Assembly (NCBI RefSeq): GCF_001436755.1
Contig: NZ_AYZD01000015.1
Coordinates: 272,262-336,261, forward strand
Source of the DNA: Liquorilactobacillus aquaticus DSM 21051
Lineage (GTDB): Bacteria; Bacillota; Bacilli; Lactobacillales; Lactobacillaceae
Reading direction: 5' to 3'
DNA: 64,000 bases
Within the stretch, counting starts at the first letter, position 1. Every line of letters starts with the position of its first letter. This document shows positions 27,446 through 36,786 of this stretch, in pieces. The notes beneath the pieces are model-generated. The model saw nothing but the letters and a program-made list of their open reading frames with translations. It did no database searches and was not told where the DNA came from. Both the position numbers and the translations under genes were made by a program.

Positions 27446-27703
27446 TTAATCATTTATAATATTCAGACGAACGCGATGCGAATCGTCTCTGCATACACTA
27501 TACACAACAGTTCGAATAGCTTGTGCTATTCGACCGTGCTTTCCGATCACTCGACCAGTATCACTGGGGGCAACCCTTAAATTAAAATCAATAAAATGAC
27601 CTGCCTCAACAAGCTGTAGATCAACCTTGTCGGGTTTAGCAACTAGTGGTTCAACAATCGTTATAATTAATTGTTTTGCATCCGCTTCTGTCATTTTACT
27701 CAA
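27446..27703 (-). CDS. khpA: KH-domain RNA-binding protein KhpA
   Basis: 85-residue single KH-domain protein (YlqC family). The RNA-binding GxxG loop is GKHGR near residues 53-57, inside SDTGRVIGKHGRIAQAIRTV. In streptococci and lactobacilli KhpA pairs with KhpB to influence cell elongation and small-RNA biology. It starts two bases after the rpsP stop, the normal place. Confidence 0.92.
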   Translation of the reverse strand: MSKMTEADAKQLIITIVEPLVAKPDKVDLQLVEAGHFIDFNLRVAPSDTGRVIGKHGRIAQAIRTVVYSVCRDDSHRVRLNIIND

Positions 27704-27705
27704 CC

Positions 27706-27981
27706 TTATTTCTTGGAAAACTTAGCTTCATGAAATTTCTTCATGAGTCCTTCTTTAGCAAGAATATTGCGTACAGTATCTGATGGTTGAGCACCATTGC
27801 TCAACCAGTTTAAAATACTTTCTTCTTCAAGCGTTATTTTTTCAGGTTCTGTTAATGGGTTGTACGTACCGACATTCTCAATAAAGCGACCATCACGTGG
27901 TGAACGTGAATCTGCAACAACGATTCGATAGAACGGACGTTTCTTGGAACCCATACGTTTCAAACGGATTTTAACTGACAT
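27706..27981 (-). CDS. rpsP: 30S ribosomal protein S16
   Basis: 91-residue small-subunit protein needed for 16S folding. The family block [33 protein letters not shown] (residues 3-35) is unmistakable. It begins a transcription unit (promoter at 28018-28046) and has a GGAGGTG ribosome binding site. Confidence 0.98.
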   Translation of the reverse strand: MSVKIRLKRMGSKKRPFYRIVVADSRSPRDGRFIENVGTYNPLTEPEKITLEEESILNWLSNGAQPSDTVRNILAKEGLMKKFHEAKFSKK

Positions 27982-28017
27982 TGAAATACACCTCCTAATA
28001 TCTTCTTAACGATAAAT

Positions 28018-28046
28018 AATATACCAGTAATTCAAGCTGGTGTAAA
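28018..28046 (-). promoter_or_regulatory. Promoter of rpsP operon
   Basis: On the minus strand TTTACA (28041-28046) and TATATT (28018-28023) are 17 bases apart, 37 bases before the rpsP ATG. The spacer is itself a CCAG...CTGG inverted repeat. Confidence 0.75.
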
Positions 28047-28049
28047 GCA

Positions 28050-28082
28050 TTATTTCTTGACAGACACAAAAAAATGCTTTTT
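28050..28082 (-). terminator. Possible terminator between ffh and rpsP
   Basis: On the minus strand AAAGCATT near 28075-28082 pairs with AATGCTTT near 28045-28052, with a T-rich loop. It lies after ffh and overlaps the rpsP promoter region. The loop is long and a U-run after the stem is missing, so confidence is low. Confidence 0.3.
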
Positions 28083-28102
28083 ACTAGCCCTAAATAGCGC
28101 AA

Positions 28103-29536
28103 TTACTTGCGCTTTCTTTTGCTTCGTAATCTTTTTAATTTTCTTTTTTTGCTTTTACGCGCCATGGAATTCATTGACATTTTAGCAAGCTTTCCAGAAA
28201 TACCCTTCCCAAACATACCTTCCATTCCGGAAAAGTTTCCTTTCGACACTTTATTCATCATTTTCTTCATTTGATTGAATTGCTTGATCATCCGATTGAC
28301 CTCTTGGACAGGGCGACCTGAACCGGCCGCTATCCGCCTGCGCCGGCTAGGATTCAGCAAATCAGGATCTTCACGCTCCTTAGACGTCATTGAATAGACA
28401 ACCGCTTTAGTATGTTCAATGTCTTTAGGGTCTACCTTAATATTCTTCAAAGCTGGATTATTAGCCATTCCTGGAATCATTTTGATAACATCTTCCATTG
28501 GCCCCATCTTTTGTAACTGCTCCATTTGGTCAATAAAATCATTGAAGTCAAAACTATTTTCGCGCATTTTTGACTGTACTTCCAGAGCTTTTTTCTCATC
28601 AAAGTCCTGTTGAGCTTTTTCGATGAGGGTCAACATATCCCCCATTCCAAGAATACGTGAGGCCATACGGTCTGGATAAAAAAGATCCAAATCTGTCATC
28701 TTTTCGCCTTGACCAATAAACTTAATCGGTTTGCCTGTTACCGCACGGATAGACAACGCTGCACCACCACGCGTATCGCCGTCTAATTTCGTCAAAACGA
28801 CCCCTGTGACGTCGAGTTGCTCATTGAAGCCCTTGGCCACATCAACCGCATTTTGACCGGTCATTGCATCAACAGTCAGCAAAATTTCGTTGGGAAGTGC
28901 GAGTTTCTTTATTTCCGCTAACTCATTCATCAGCTTTTCATCAATTTGGAGACGTCCCGCCGTATCAATGATCACATAGTCATTTTTCTTTTCCTGCGCA
29001 AATTCTAGTCCCTGACGAACAATTTCAACTGGTGAAATGTCTGTTCCCAATGAGAAAACCGGAACTTTAATATTTTCACCAAGTATCTTCAATTGGTCAA
29101 TGGCAGCTGGCCGATAAATATCTCCAGCTATCAATAAGGGGCGCGCATTTTGTTCTTTTTTTAATTTTAAGGCTAGTTTACCGGCAGTCGTTGTCTTCCC
29201 AGCACCTTGCAGCCCAACCATCATAATGATAGTTGGAATTTTAGGAGCTTGGTTAAGTTGGGAGACCTCTGACCCCATAACCTTGGTCAACTCGTCATTA
29301 ACAATTTTAACAATCTGTTGCGCAGGTGTTAAACTTTCTAAAACTTCTGAACCAATAGCTCTTTTTCTGACTTTTTTGACAAAATCTTTAACGACTTGGA
29401 AGTTTACATCAGCCTCAAGTAAAGCTAACCGTATCTCACGCATAACTTCTTTTACATCTGATTCACTAACCTTGCCTTTACGCTTTAATTTGCTAATTGC
29501 AGTTTGTAACCGTTCAGTTAAACCTTCAAATGCCAC
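28103..29536 (-). CDS. ffh: Signal recognition particle GTPase Ffh
   Basis: 477-residue SRP54 homolog targeting ribosomes to the membrane. The N domain is followed by the G domain with P-loop GLQGAGKTTTAGK (near residue 107), DTAGRLQ, and TKLDGDTRGGAALS. The C-terminal M domain (about residues 300-440) is Met-rich with GSGRPVQEVNRMIKQFNQM. A Lys/Arg-rich tail follows. It lies 16 bases downstream of ylxM. Confidence 0.98.
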   Translation of the reverse strand: MAFEGLTERLQTAISKLKRKGKVSESDVKEVMREIRLALLEADVNFQVVKDFVKKVRKRAIGSEVLESLTPAQQIVKIVNDELTKVMGSEVSQLNQAPKIPTIIMMVGLQGAGKTTTAGKLALKLKKEQNARPLLIAGDIYRPAAIDQLKILGENIKVPVFSLGTDISPVEIVRQGLEFAQEKKNDYVIIDTAGRLQIDEKLMNELAEIKKLALPNEILLTVDAMTGQNAVDVAKGFNEQLDVTGVVLTKLDGDTRGGAALSIRAVTGKPIKFIGQGEKMTDLDLFYPDRMASRILGMGDMLTLIEKAQQDFDEKKALEVQSKMRENSFDFNDFIDQMEQLQKMGPMEDVIKMIPGMANNPALKNIKVDPKDIEHTKAVVYSMTSKEREDPDLLNPSRRRRIAAGSGRPVQEVNRMIKQFNQMKKMMNKVSKGNFSGMEGMFGKGISGKLAKMSMNSMARKSKKRKLKRLRSKRKRK

Positions 29537-29552
29537 TTCTAGCCACCAACTT

Positions 29553-29891
29553 TCATTCTTCTAAATCTTCTAATTGTTTCATTAAGCTCAATAAAGCTTC
29601 ATCATCTGCATAATTCTGCTGAACATAATCCATAAGTTCATCAATTTTATTACTCTGCAATTGAAATCGTCGTAATAATTGCAGTTTTGACTCATAAGTT
29701 TCAAGAATCTTCTCGGTCCTCTTTATATTATCATAAACAGCTTGCCTTGAAACGTTGTAATTTTCGGCAATCTCGCCAAGAGAATAATCATCCCGATAAT
29801 AAAGTGCGATATACACTACTTGTTTTTTCGTTAATAATGGTTCGTAAAACTCAAAAAGTGCGTTTATTCGATTCGTTTTCTCAATTGCCAT
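29553..29891 (-). CDS. ylxM: YlxM/p13-like SRP-associated HTH protein
   Basis: 112-residue predicted DNA- or RNA-binding protein with a sigma-like helix-turn-helix ([25 protein letters not shown] at about residues 33-57, shown in part). YlxM family members bind SRP RNA or protein and modulate the SRP pathway in streptococci. It sits between ftsY and ffh, the two SRP GTPases. I chose the ATG at 29891; a GTG at 29897 is also possible. Confidence 0.9.
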   Translation of the reverse strand: MAIEKTNRINALFEFYEPLLTKKQVVYIALYYRDDYSLGEIAENYNVSRQAVYDNIKRTEKILETYESKLQLLRRFQLQSNKIDELMDYVQQNYADDEALLSLMKQLEDLEE

Positions 29892-29913
29892 TTTCACTCA
29901 CACCCATTTTTGA

Positions 29914-30921
29914 TTAACTTTCAGAATTTTCATCAAGCAGTCCTTTAAATAAACCTAAAACAAACTCTTCAGGTTTGAAATCACGCAGATCGTCCATTTG
30001 CTCCCCTAGTCCAACCAATTTAACTGGTAAATGTAATTCATTACGAATTGCTAACACGATACCTCCACGCGCTGTTCCGTCCAACTTTGTTAGTACAATT
30101 CCCGTCACATGTGTCACATCTCGGAATTGCTTAGCCTGCGTCAATGCATTTTGTCCCGTTGTTGCATCAAGAGTTAATAGAATTTCTTGCGGTGCATCTG
30201 GAATTTCACGTGTAATAATGCGAGAAATTTTAGCAAGTTCATTCATTAAGTTAACTTTATTTTGCAAACGGCCAGCCGTATCAACAAGTAAGATATCATA
30301 ATTGTCATCCCTAGCTTTTTTTATTGCATCAAATACAACAGACGCCGGATCACTCTTCTCTGGTCCACGAACAACGGTAACATCAACACGTCGACCCCAC
30401 TCGACCAGTTGCTCAGTTGCACCTGCACGAAAAGTATCTCCAGCAGCCAACATTACTTTCTTGCCTTCCTGCCTGTATCGATGTGCTAGCTTACCGATTG
30501 TGGTTGTTTTTCCCACTCCGTTAACACCAACAAAAAGGAAAACCGTCAATCCCTTTTCGGAGAAATGCAGCTCTTTATCTTCATTTTGACCTTCTATTTC
30601 ATATAAATTAACTAATTTTTCAATAATTGTTTGTGAGACTTCAGACTTTGACTTTACGTTTTTTAATTTGACCTCCTGCTTCAATTCATCACTGATTCTA
30701 ACAGCAGTGTCAAAACCGACGTCAGCTTCAATCAAAGTTTCCTCTAGATCATCAAAAAAGTCTTCATCGACCGTCCTAAAATTTGCAAACAATTCATTAA
30801 GTTTGTCACTAAAGGTTTTGCGCGATTTTTCGAGCCCTTTGTTATACTTTTCTGAATCTTCATTTTGTTGTTCTTTCTTTTCACCACTAAAAGCACGTTT
30901 TAGTTTATCAAAAAATCCCAT
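29914..30921 (-). CDS. ftsY: SRP receptor FtsY
   Basis: 335-residue membrane-associated GTPase receiving SRP-ribosome complexes. A short acidic/charged A region (about residues 1-40) precedes the NG domain, with P-loop GVNGVGKTTTIGK near residue 132, DTAGRLQNK and TKLDGTARGG. The short A region is usual for lactobacilli. It lies between smc and ylxM; the smc-ftsY order is conserved in Firmicutes. Confidence 0.97.
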   Translation of the reverse strand: MGFFDKLKRAFSGEKKEQQNEDSEKYNKGLEKSRKTFSDKLNELFANFRTVDEDFFDDLEETLIEADVGFDTAVRISDELKQEVKLKNVKSKSEVSQTIIEKLVNLYEIEGQNEDKELHFSEKGLTVFLFVGVNGVGKTTTIGKLAHRYRQEGKKVMLAAGDTFRAGATEQLVEWGRRVDVTVVRGPEKSDPASVVFDAIKKARDDNYDILLVDTAGRLQNKVNLMNELAKISRIITREIPDAPQEILLTLDATTGQNALTQAKQFRDVTHVTGIVLTKLDGTARGGIVLAIRNELHLPVKLVGLGEQMDDLRDFKPEEFVLGLFKGLLDENSES

Positions 30922-30970
30922 TTTTTGCCCTCCTTAAAGTGAATTACTATATTTTCCTGAGTAAATCTCA

Positions 30971-33900
30971 TCAAATATTTTCTAAAGATACTGAAACTGT
31001 ATTGGAAACACCAGACTCTTGCATTGTAATGCCATAAAGAACATCTGAATGCTCCATTGTTCCCTTTCGATGCGTAATAACAATAAATTGTGTCCGATCA
31101 TGAAAGGTGTGTAAGTAATGAGAATAGCGCTCAACATTGGCATCATCTAAAGCAGCTTCGGCTTCATCAAGAATCACAAAAGGAACAGGTTTGACTTTCA
31201 AAATTGCAAACAAAAGCGTAATTGCTGTCAAGGCACGTTCTCCACCGGACAGCAAAGAAAGCTGTTGTAAGTTTTTGCCTTGCGGTTGAGCCATTATTTC
31301 AATTCCTGTTGTCAACAAGTCTTCTGGTGTAGTCAATTTCAGTGTCGCACGACCTCCGCCAAAGATCTGAGGAAAAATGCGACTAAACTCTGCAGCAACT
31401 TCTTTAAAGGTCCTGCCAAAACGTGTCTTAACCTCATCATCCATTTCGAACATGCTCTTTTGAAGTTGTTCTTTTGCGGACATTAAATCCTCTTGCTGTG
31501 TCGCTAAAAATTCATACCGTTTATTTACACGTTCATATTCATCAATCGAACCAAGATTGACATTTCCTAATTCAGATATTCCTAATTTAAGTAGTTTTAA
31601 CTTATGCTGAACTTGTTCAAGATCATTATCAATAATGCCAGCAGAGGCTTTTTCATAAGTTAAATGATATTTGTCGGTTAATTCAACCAAACTGTGGTCT
31701 AACAGTGTATTCAATCTGCTGAACTTAACACTCTGTCTTCTTTTTTCATCGAAAACAACTTCTTGGAGCTGATTTAACCTTTCTAAATCGCTCTCTGCTT
31801 TCGCTGCTTGCTCATGAATTTCCTCTCTTTGCAACTGCTCCTTCTCAAGCTCAGAACGCGCCTCAGCACTCTCTTCTTCATATACTTTAACCTTAGAAGC
31901 AATATCTGAGCCCTTTAATTGCCGAAGCGACTGTTCTCTTTTAATTTCAGATAACATTGTCTGAGCCTTGACATTCAATTTCTCTAATTGTTCTATCTGC
32001 TCATCTGCTTCATCTAGTTGAATAGCTTTGGCACGTGATCTTTCTTTAATGACAGCAAATTTCTGCTGTGCTTCTCGCAAACGTTGTTCATTCAGCTTAT
32101 GCAGCTGTGTAAGATTGGTTAAACCCTTTTTTTGTTCATCGTACTCTTGACGCATTTTTTCTAATTCTTGTGAAATTTTGGCCGATTCTTTTTTTAGAGT
32201 ATTCTGATCTGCTGTAAAATTTTGACTTTCAAAGTTTGAACTCTCAAATTCAGTTTGATAGATTTCAAGTTGCTCTTCTTGATATTTCAAATCATTTTGA
32301 ATAATTATTAGTTTACTTTTCAATTCCTCAAACTGCTTTTGCTTTTCCTTCAATTCTTTATTCTCAGTTGCCAGAAGGATTTCGTCCTCTTCTTTTTTCT
32401 TTTGCAGATTTGCACCTTTAAGCTCTAAATCAGACATTTTTTCTTGCATTCTTTTTATATTTTCTGCCAACTGTGTTACTCTTTGCTTTTGCTCAAGCAA
32501 TCCAATTCGATGCTGTTTTGAGCTGCCTCCAGTCATTGAGCCGCCTAAATTAATAATACTTCCGGCTAAAGTTACGATTCTGACACTATGCCCCAATACA
32601 CGCTCAACCTGGATAGCATTATCCATTTTTTCAACAACAACCGTCATTCCTAAGAGGTAGTCCAAAATTGGTAAATCTTCTTCATTATTGCATTTCACCA
32701 ACTGATTAGCTACTCCTAAAACACCCGTCATTCCTGATAAAGCTTGGCGTTGTGACACACTTATAAAATGGCGGCGAACCGTGGTCCGTGGAAGAAAAGT
32801 CACCCGACCAAGCTTATTTTTAGTTAAAAAAGAAATCGCTCTTTTTGCAGCTTGTTCATCAGTCACAACAATATTTTGCAGCTGTCCCCCTAAAACAACT
32901 TCAATTGCATGCGCTATCTCAGTTGGAACTTTCAATATTTCTACCACTGGACCAGCAATCCCCTTAAGCTGAGCACGCGCCTTCAAAACTTCTTTAACCC
33001 CCAGATAATACCCTGCATAGTTTGCAGTAATATTTTTTAAACCTTCATATTGAGCTCGAGCTTTTTGGAAAATTTCCAATGCTTTATACCATTGTTGCTT
33101 ATGTGTATCACTTTTTTCTTTAGTTTCATTCAATTGATTCTGATTTTCATTGATTTGTTTAGTTAATGTCGCAATATACTCTCGTAAATGTGTAAAGTCA
33201 TTTTTTATCTGTTTTTGTTCTTTTTTTAGATCTGAAATTTTCTGCTGAATCTGATCGATTCTTTGATTGACGATTTTCTTACTCGAAGTTCGCTTTTTCT
33301 CTTCTTTTTCTAAATAAGCAGCTTTATTCCTGAGTGTTGTTTGCACCTGCATTTTTTCAATAATTGCCGATCGCAAATCCTCAATATTTCCTTCAACCGC
33401 CGCCTCATTAATGTTTGCTTTTTTAGTCAGATCTGAAATTTTTGCGCGCCAATGTTTTAGCGTAGACTCAAGATCTTTGATATCTGTAATCAATTCAGCC
33501 TTTTTGCTTTTAATCACGGCCAAGTTTGCTTGATTTTCAGTTTTCTGCTGTATAAGTTCCTTATATCGAGTTTCCTGAAACTTATGTTCTTGCTGAGACA
33601 TATTTTTTTGACCGCTAAGTCGTTCGCTTTCTTTTGTTATTTTAACCAGTCGTTCTTGAATTCGGTCTATTCGCTTATTTAAACATTGTTCTTTCGTATG
33701 CAGATCATTAACTTTTTTCTGTTGTTTCTTAAGTTTCGTCTTTCTTATGTCTATTTGCTCGTTAAGTTTTTCGAGCTCGTTTTGTACTTTTGTGCAATCT
33801 TTCTTGTTAATTTTAATTTCCAACACTAGACGATTAATATTATACTGATCGAAAATTTTCTTCTGCGAAAGATAATCTTTAGCTATACTGCTTTGTTCTT

Positions 33901-34516
33901 TCAAAGGTTCACGTTGCTTTTTTAATTCATCAATAATATCAGCAACTCGCTCTAAATGCTCTTTTGTTTCGGCTAATTCCAATTCAGCTTTTTGTTTTTC
34001 TTTTTTATACTTTGAAACACCAGCGACTTCTTCAATAATCAGCCGTCTCTCCTGTGGTTTGCTATTGAAAACTGCTTCCACCCGTCCTTGAGAAATGATT
34101 GAAAAGGATTCACGTCCTAAACCAGTATCCATAAACAAATTAACTATATCCTTCAGACGCACCTGCTGCCCATTAATTAAGAATTCGCTACTTCCGTCCC
34201 GATAAATTTTTCGTGTAATGGTTACTTCTTCGGTTTGCATATTCAAGTAATGATCACTATTGTCAAAAGTAATTAAAACCTCAGCCCGATTGAGGGCAAC
34301 TCTGTCGTTCGAACCTGCAAAAATTACATCAGGCATCTTGTCACCACGTAAGCTTTTGGCCGATTGCTCTCCTAATACCCAGCGAATAGCTTCAATAATA
34401 TTACTTTTACCACTACCATTAGGTCCAACAATCGCTGTCATTCCAGGTTGAAAATCAATTTCAGTTCTATCTGCAAAGGACTTAAAACCATTAATGACTA
34501 GAGACTTGAGTTTCAT
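30971..34516 (-). CDS. smc: Chromosome segregation ATPase SMC
   Basis: 1,181-residue condensin subunit. The N-terminal head has Walker A GPNGSGKSNI near residues 32-41. Two long coiled coils (about residues 165-500 and 670-1000) flank the hinge (about residues 510-640, with GGSMTGGS after it). The C-terminal head carries the ABC signature LSGGERAL and Walker B VILDEAEAALDDAN. It works with ScpA and ScpB, which are not in the window. It sits between rnc and ftsY. Confidence 0.98.
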   Translation of the reverse strand: MKLKSLVINGFKSFADRTEIDFQPGMTAIVGPNGSGKSNIIEAIRWVLGEQSAKSLRGDKMPDVIFAGSNDRVALNRAEVLITFDNSDHYLNMQTEEVTITRKIYRDGSSEFLINGQQVRLKDIVNLFMDTGLGRESFSIISQGRVEAVFNSKPQERRLIIEEVAGVSKYKKEKQKAELELAETKEHLERVADIIDELKKQREPLKEQSSIAKDYLSQKKIFDQYNINRLVLEIKINKKDCTKVQNELEKLNEQIDIRKTKLKKQQKKVNDLHTKEQCLNKRIDRIQERLVKITKESERLSGQKNMSQQEHKFQETRYKELIQQKTENQANLAVIKSKKAELITDIKDLESTLKHWRAKISDLTKKANINEAAVEGNIEDLRSAIIEKMQVQTTLRNKAAYLEKEEKKRTSSKKIVNQRIDQIQQKISDLKKEQKQIKNDFTHLREYIATLTKQINENQNQLNETKEKSDTHKQQWYKALEIFQKARAQYEGLKNITANYAGYYLGVKEVLKARAQLKGIAGPVVEILKVPTEIAHAIEVVLGGQLQNIVVTDEQAAKRAISFLTKNKLGRVTFLPRTTVRRHFISVSQRQALSGMTGVLGVANQLVKCNNEEDLPILDYLLGMTVVVEKMDNAIQVERVLGHSVRIVTLAGSIINLGGSMTGGSSKQHRIGLLEQKQRVTQLAENIKRMQEKMSDLELKGANLQKKKEEDEILLATENKELKEKQKQFEELKSKLIIIQNDLKYQEEQLEIYQTEFESSNFESQNFTADQNTLKKESAKISQELEKMRQEYDEQKKGLTNLTQLHKLNEQRLREAQQKFAVIKERSRAKAIQLDEADEQIEQLEKLNVKAQTMLSEIKREQSLRQLKGSDIASKVKVYEEESAEARSELEKEQLQREEIHEQAAKAESDLERLNQLQEVVFDEKRRQSVKFSRLNTLLDHSLVELTDKYHLTYEKASAGIIDNDLEQVQHKLKLLKLGISELGNVNLGSIDEYERVNKRYEFLATQQEDLMSAKEQLQKSMFEMDDEVKTRFGRTFKEVAAEFSRIFPQIFGGGRATLKLTTPEDLLTTGIEIMAQPQGKNLQQLSLLSGGERALTAITLLFAILKVKPVPFVILDEAEAALDDANVERYSHYLHTFHDRTQFIVITHRKGTMEHSDVLYGITMQESGVSNTVSVSLENI

Positions 34517-34549
34517 AAAACGACACTCCTTTTTGAACTATAATGATAG

Positions 34550-35245
34550 TCATCTGCCATTAATTTTTTTTAATGCATCGTTTGCCGCTGCCTGTTCTGC
34601 AGCTTTCTTCGAATGCCCTGTGCCCGTGCCAATTGTTTTGCCATCGACACTCACGGTCATCGTATATTGCTTATCATGTTCCGGGCCCTTATCCATAACT
34701 TCGTTATACTCAATATCTACATTACCATTTTTTTGTAAATACTCTTGTAATTCCGTTTTATGATCTAAAAGATGATCAAACCATCCCATATCCAATTTAG
34801 GAAATACAATGCGTGCAATAAACTTATCAACTGCTTTTTTCCCTTGATCTTGGTAAAGGGCACCTATAAAGGATTCAAAAATGTCACAAAGAAGAGACGG
34901 ACGTTGGCGTGCGTCCGCTTTCTCTTCACCTTTACCAAGACGGATATACTCATCAAAATTGCATTCTTTTGCAAATTTACTGAAACTGTCCTCACAAACC
35001 ATTGCCGCACGCAGACGTGACAGCTTTCCTTCAGGAAGCATTGGGTAACGTACAAAAAGATATTCTGAAACACACAATTGCATCACGGCATCACCTAAAA
35101 ATTCGATCCGTTCATAGTATTTGAGATGTTCTTTAGGATGTTCATTTGCATATGAAGCATGTGTAAATGCCTCATCTAGTAAATCTTGGTTTTTAAAATC
35201 TATTTCAAAATCTTTCTTTAATTTTTCTGCTAATCCGATTATCAC
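34550..35245 (-). CDS. rnc: Ribonuclease III
   Basis: 231-residue double-strand-specific endonuclease processing rRNA precursors. The catalytic signature ERIEFLGDAVMQLCVSEYL lies near residues 45-63. The second acidic site is in CDIFESFIGALYQDQG. A C-terminal dsRBD spans about residues 158-229 and ends GHSKKAAEQAAANDALK. The start is a GTG at 35245 with AGGAGAAGG upstream. It is followed by smc. Confidence 0.97.
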   Translation of the reverse strand: MIIGLAEKLKKDFEIDFKNQDLLDEAFTHASYANEHPKEHLKYYERIEFLGDAVMQLCVSEYLFVRYPMLPEGKLSRLRAAMVCEDSFSKFAKECNFDEYIRLGKGEEKADARQRPSLLCDIFESFIGALYQDQGKKAVDKFIARIVFPKLDMGWFDHLLDHKTELQEYLQKNGNVDIEYNEVMDKGPEHDKQYTMTVSVDGKTIGTGTGHSKKAAEQAAANDALKKINGR

Positions 35246-35396
35246 TTTTCCTTCTCCTTTAACTTATTTCAGTATTTATATTATACCCTTTCACAGGCTG
35301 TGAAACAAAGTTTCCTCCAATCGCAAAAAAATTTATAATGCAATAAAATTAGAACAATATACATAACAAAAAAATCATTTACCAAAGTTAGTACTA

Positions 35397-35428
35397 AAAA
35401 AGCCGGGACAAAAATATTTGTCCTAGCT
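35397..35428 (-). terminator. Terminator after acpP
   Basis: On the minus strand GCTAGGACAAA pairs with TTTGTCCCGGC (one mismatch, one G-U) and is followed by TTTTTT. It separates acpP from rnc. Confidence 0.75.
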
Positions 35429-35468
35429 CATCAGCGTACCTTACTTTTGAGTTAAAGTTCAACCAGCT

Positions 35469-35711
35469 TTATGGTTGATGTTTTTCAATGTATTTAACAA
35501 CGTCACCGACCGTCAAAAGTTTTTCGGCATCCTCATCGGGAATTTCCGCACCAAAAGTATCTTCAAGTTCAAGAACAAATTCAACTATGTCGATTGAATC
35601 AGCATCCAGATCAGAAGAAAAAGTAAGTTCTGGGGTAATCTTATTTTGTTCTAACTCAAAACGCTCATTGATAATCTTAGCAATTTTATTAAAAATTTCT
35701 TTCTCTGTCAT
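35469..35711 (-). CDS. acpP: Acyl carrier protein
   Basis: 80-residue phosphopantetheine carrier. The attachment serine lies in DADSIDIVEF (near residue 39). The fold is the usual acidic four-helix bundle. I chose the ATG at 35711 (MTEKEIFNKI) because the longer frame begins with its own GGAGGAAA ribosome site. It follows plsX, which uses acyl-ACP, so this copy probably serves phospholipid synthesis; lactobacilli often have a second acp in the fab cluster. Confidence 0.95.
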   Translation of the reverse strand: MTEKEIFNKIAKIINERFELEQNKITPELTFSSDLDADSIDIVEFVLELEDTFGAEIPDEDAEKLLTVGDVVKYIEKHQP

Positions 35712-35744
35712 TTTTTCCTCCAAAAATTTTTGCTATAAAATATA

Positions 35745-36767
35745 TTATTTCTCTATCTTAGCAGAAACATGATGTTGACTAAAATAATCTACAAAATCAG
35801 GGATCATTTCTTCATCAATCATTGTGTGGATTTGCTTTAATGTATAATAAACAGCTAATCCATCACTAGAACCATGTGCCTTAACTACTGGGGCTTTGAC
35901 ACCTAAAAGAACAGCACCTCCATATTGTGATTGGTTCATTTTTTCCTTCAATTCCATTAAACTGGATTTTAAAAGCAAAGCACCAATTTTACCTTTAACA
36001 CCACTGTTTAAAAACATATCTTTCATAAGATGCATAATTGAAGAAGCAGTTCCCTCAATTGCCTTCAAAACTGCATTTCCTGTGAATCCATCAGCTACAA
36101 CAACGTCCGCGACATTATTTAAAATTGAGCTTGATTCAACATTGCCGACAAAGTTAATATCAGGATCATTGCTTAGCAATTTATATGTTTCTTGAGTTAC
36201 TTTGCTTCCCTTATGCGCCTCCGTTCCATTATTTAGCAAACCTATCCGCGGATTCTCGATTTTCCTGACATTTTGTGCGTAATATTTACCCAGAATCGCA
36301 TACTGATACAAGTGCTCTGCTTTGTTTTCTGCGTTGGCACCACTATCCAGAAGGTTGAAAGCCTCGTTATTATTTCCCCCAATGACTGGTAAGGTTGAAA
36401 GTAACCCTGGTCGTGAAATGCCTTTTATTCTCCCCACAATGAGCAAGCCAGCTGCCAAAAGTGCACCCGTGTTCCCACACGAAAAAACAGCATCTGCTTC
36501 TTGATTCTTGACAGCCTTTGCCGCTAAAACCATAGATGAATTTTTCTTACGTCTAATGGCTTTTACCGGTTCATCATTCATTACAATCATCTCATCTGTG
36601 TGTATAATTGTAATTCTTGTTTCATCCTTCAAGAATTTACGAATCTCGTTTTCTACCCCAAAAAGCAAAAAATCAATATCTTTAAACTCATCACGGGCGT
36701 GCTCAACACCGGCAACTACCGATTGTGGAGCATTGTCTCCCCCCATAGCATCAACTGCAATTTTCAA
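35745..36767 (-). CDS. plsX: Phosphate acyltransferase PlsX
   Basis: 340-residue peripheral membrane enzyme converting acyl-ACP to acyl-phosphate for PlsY. Family blocks [35 protein letters not shown] and [14 protein letters not shown] are present. I prefer the TTG at 36767 ([10 protein letters not shown]), nine bases after AGAGAGG and matching family N-termini. The ATG at 36776 directly abuts that ribosome site. It lies between recG and acpP. Confidence 0.95.
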   Translation of the reverse strand: MKIAVDAMGGDNAPQSVVAGVEHARDEFKDIDFLLFGVENEIRKFLKDETRITIIHTDEMIVMNDEPVKAIRRKKNSSMVLAAKAVKNQEADAVFSCGNTGALLAAGLLIVGRIKGISRPGLLSTLPVIGGNNNEAFNLLDSGANAENKAEHLYQYAILGKYYAQNVRKIENPRIGLLNNGTEAHKGSKVTQETYKLLSNDPDINFVGNVESSSILNNVADVVVADGFTGNAVLKAIEGTASSIMHLMKDMFLNSGVKGKIGALLLKSSLMELKEKMNQSQYGGAVLLGVKAPVVKAHGSSDGLAVYYTLKQIHTMIDEEMIPDFVDYFSQHHVSAKIEK

Positions 36768-36786
36768 ATCGATCATCCTCTCTTAA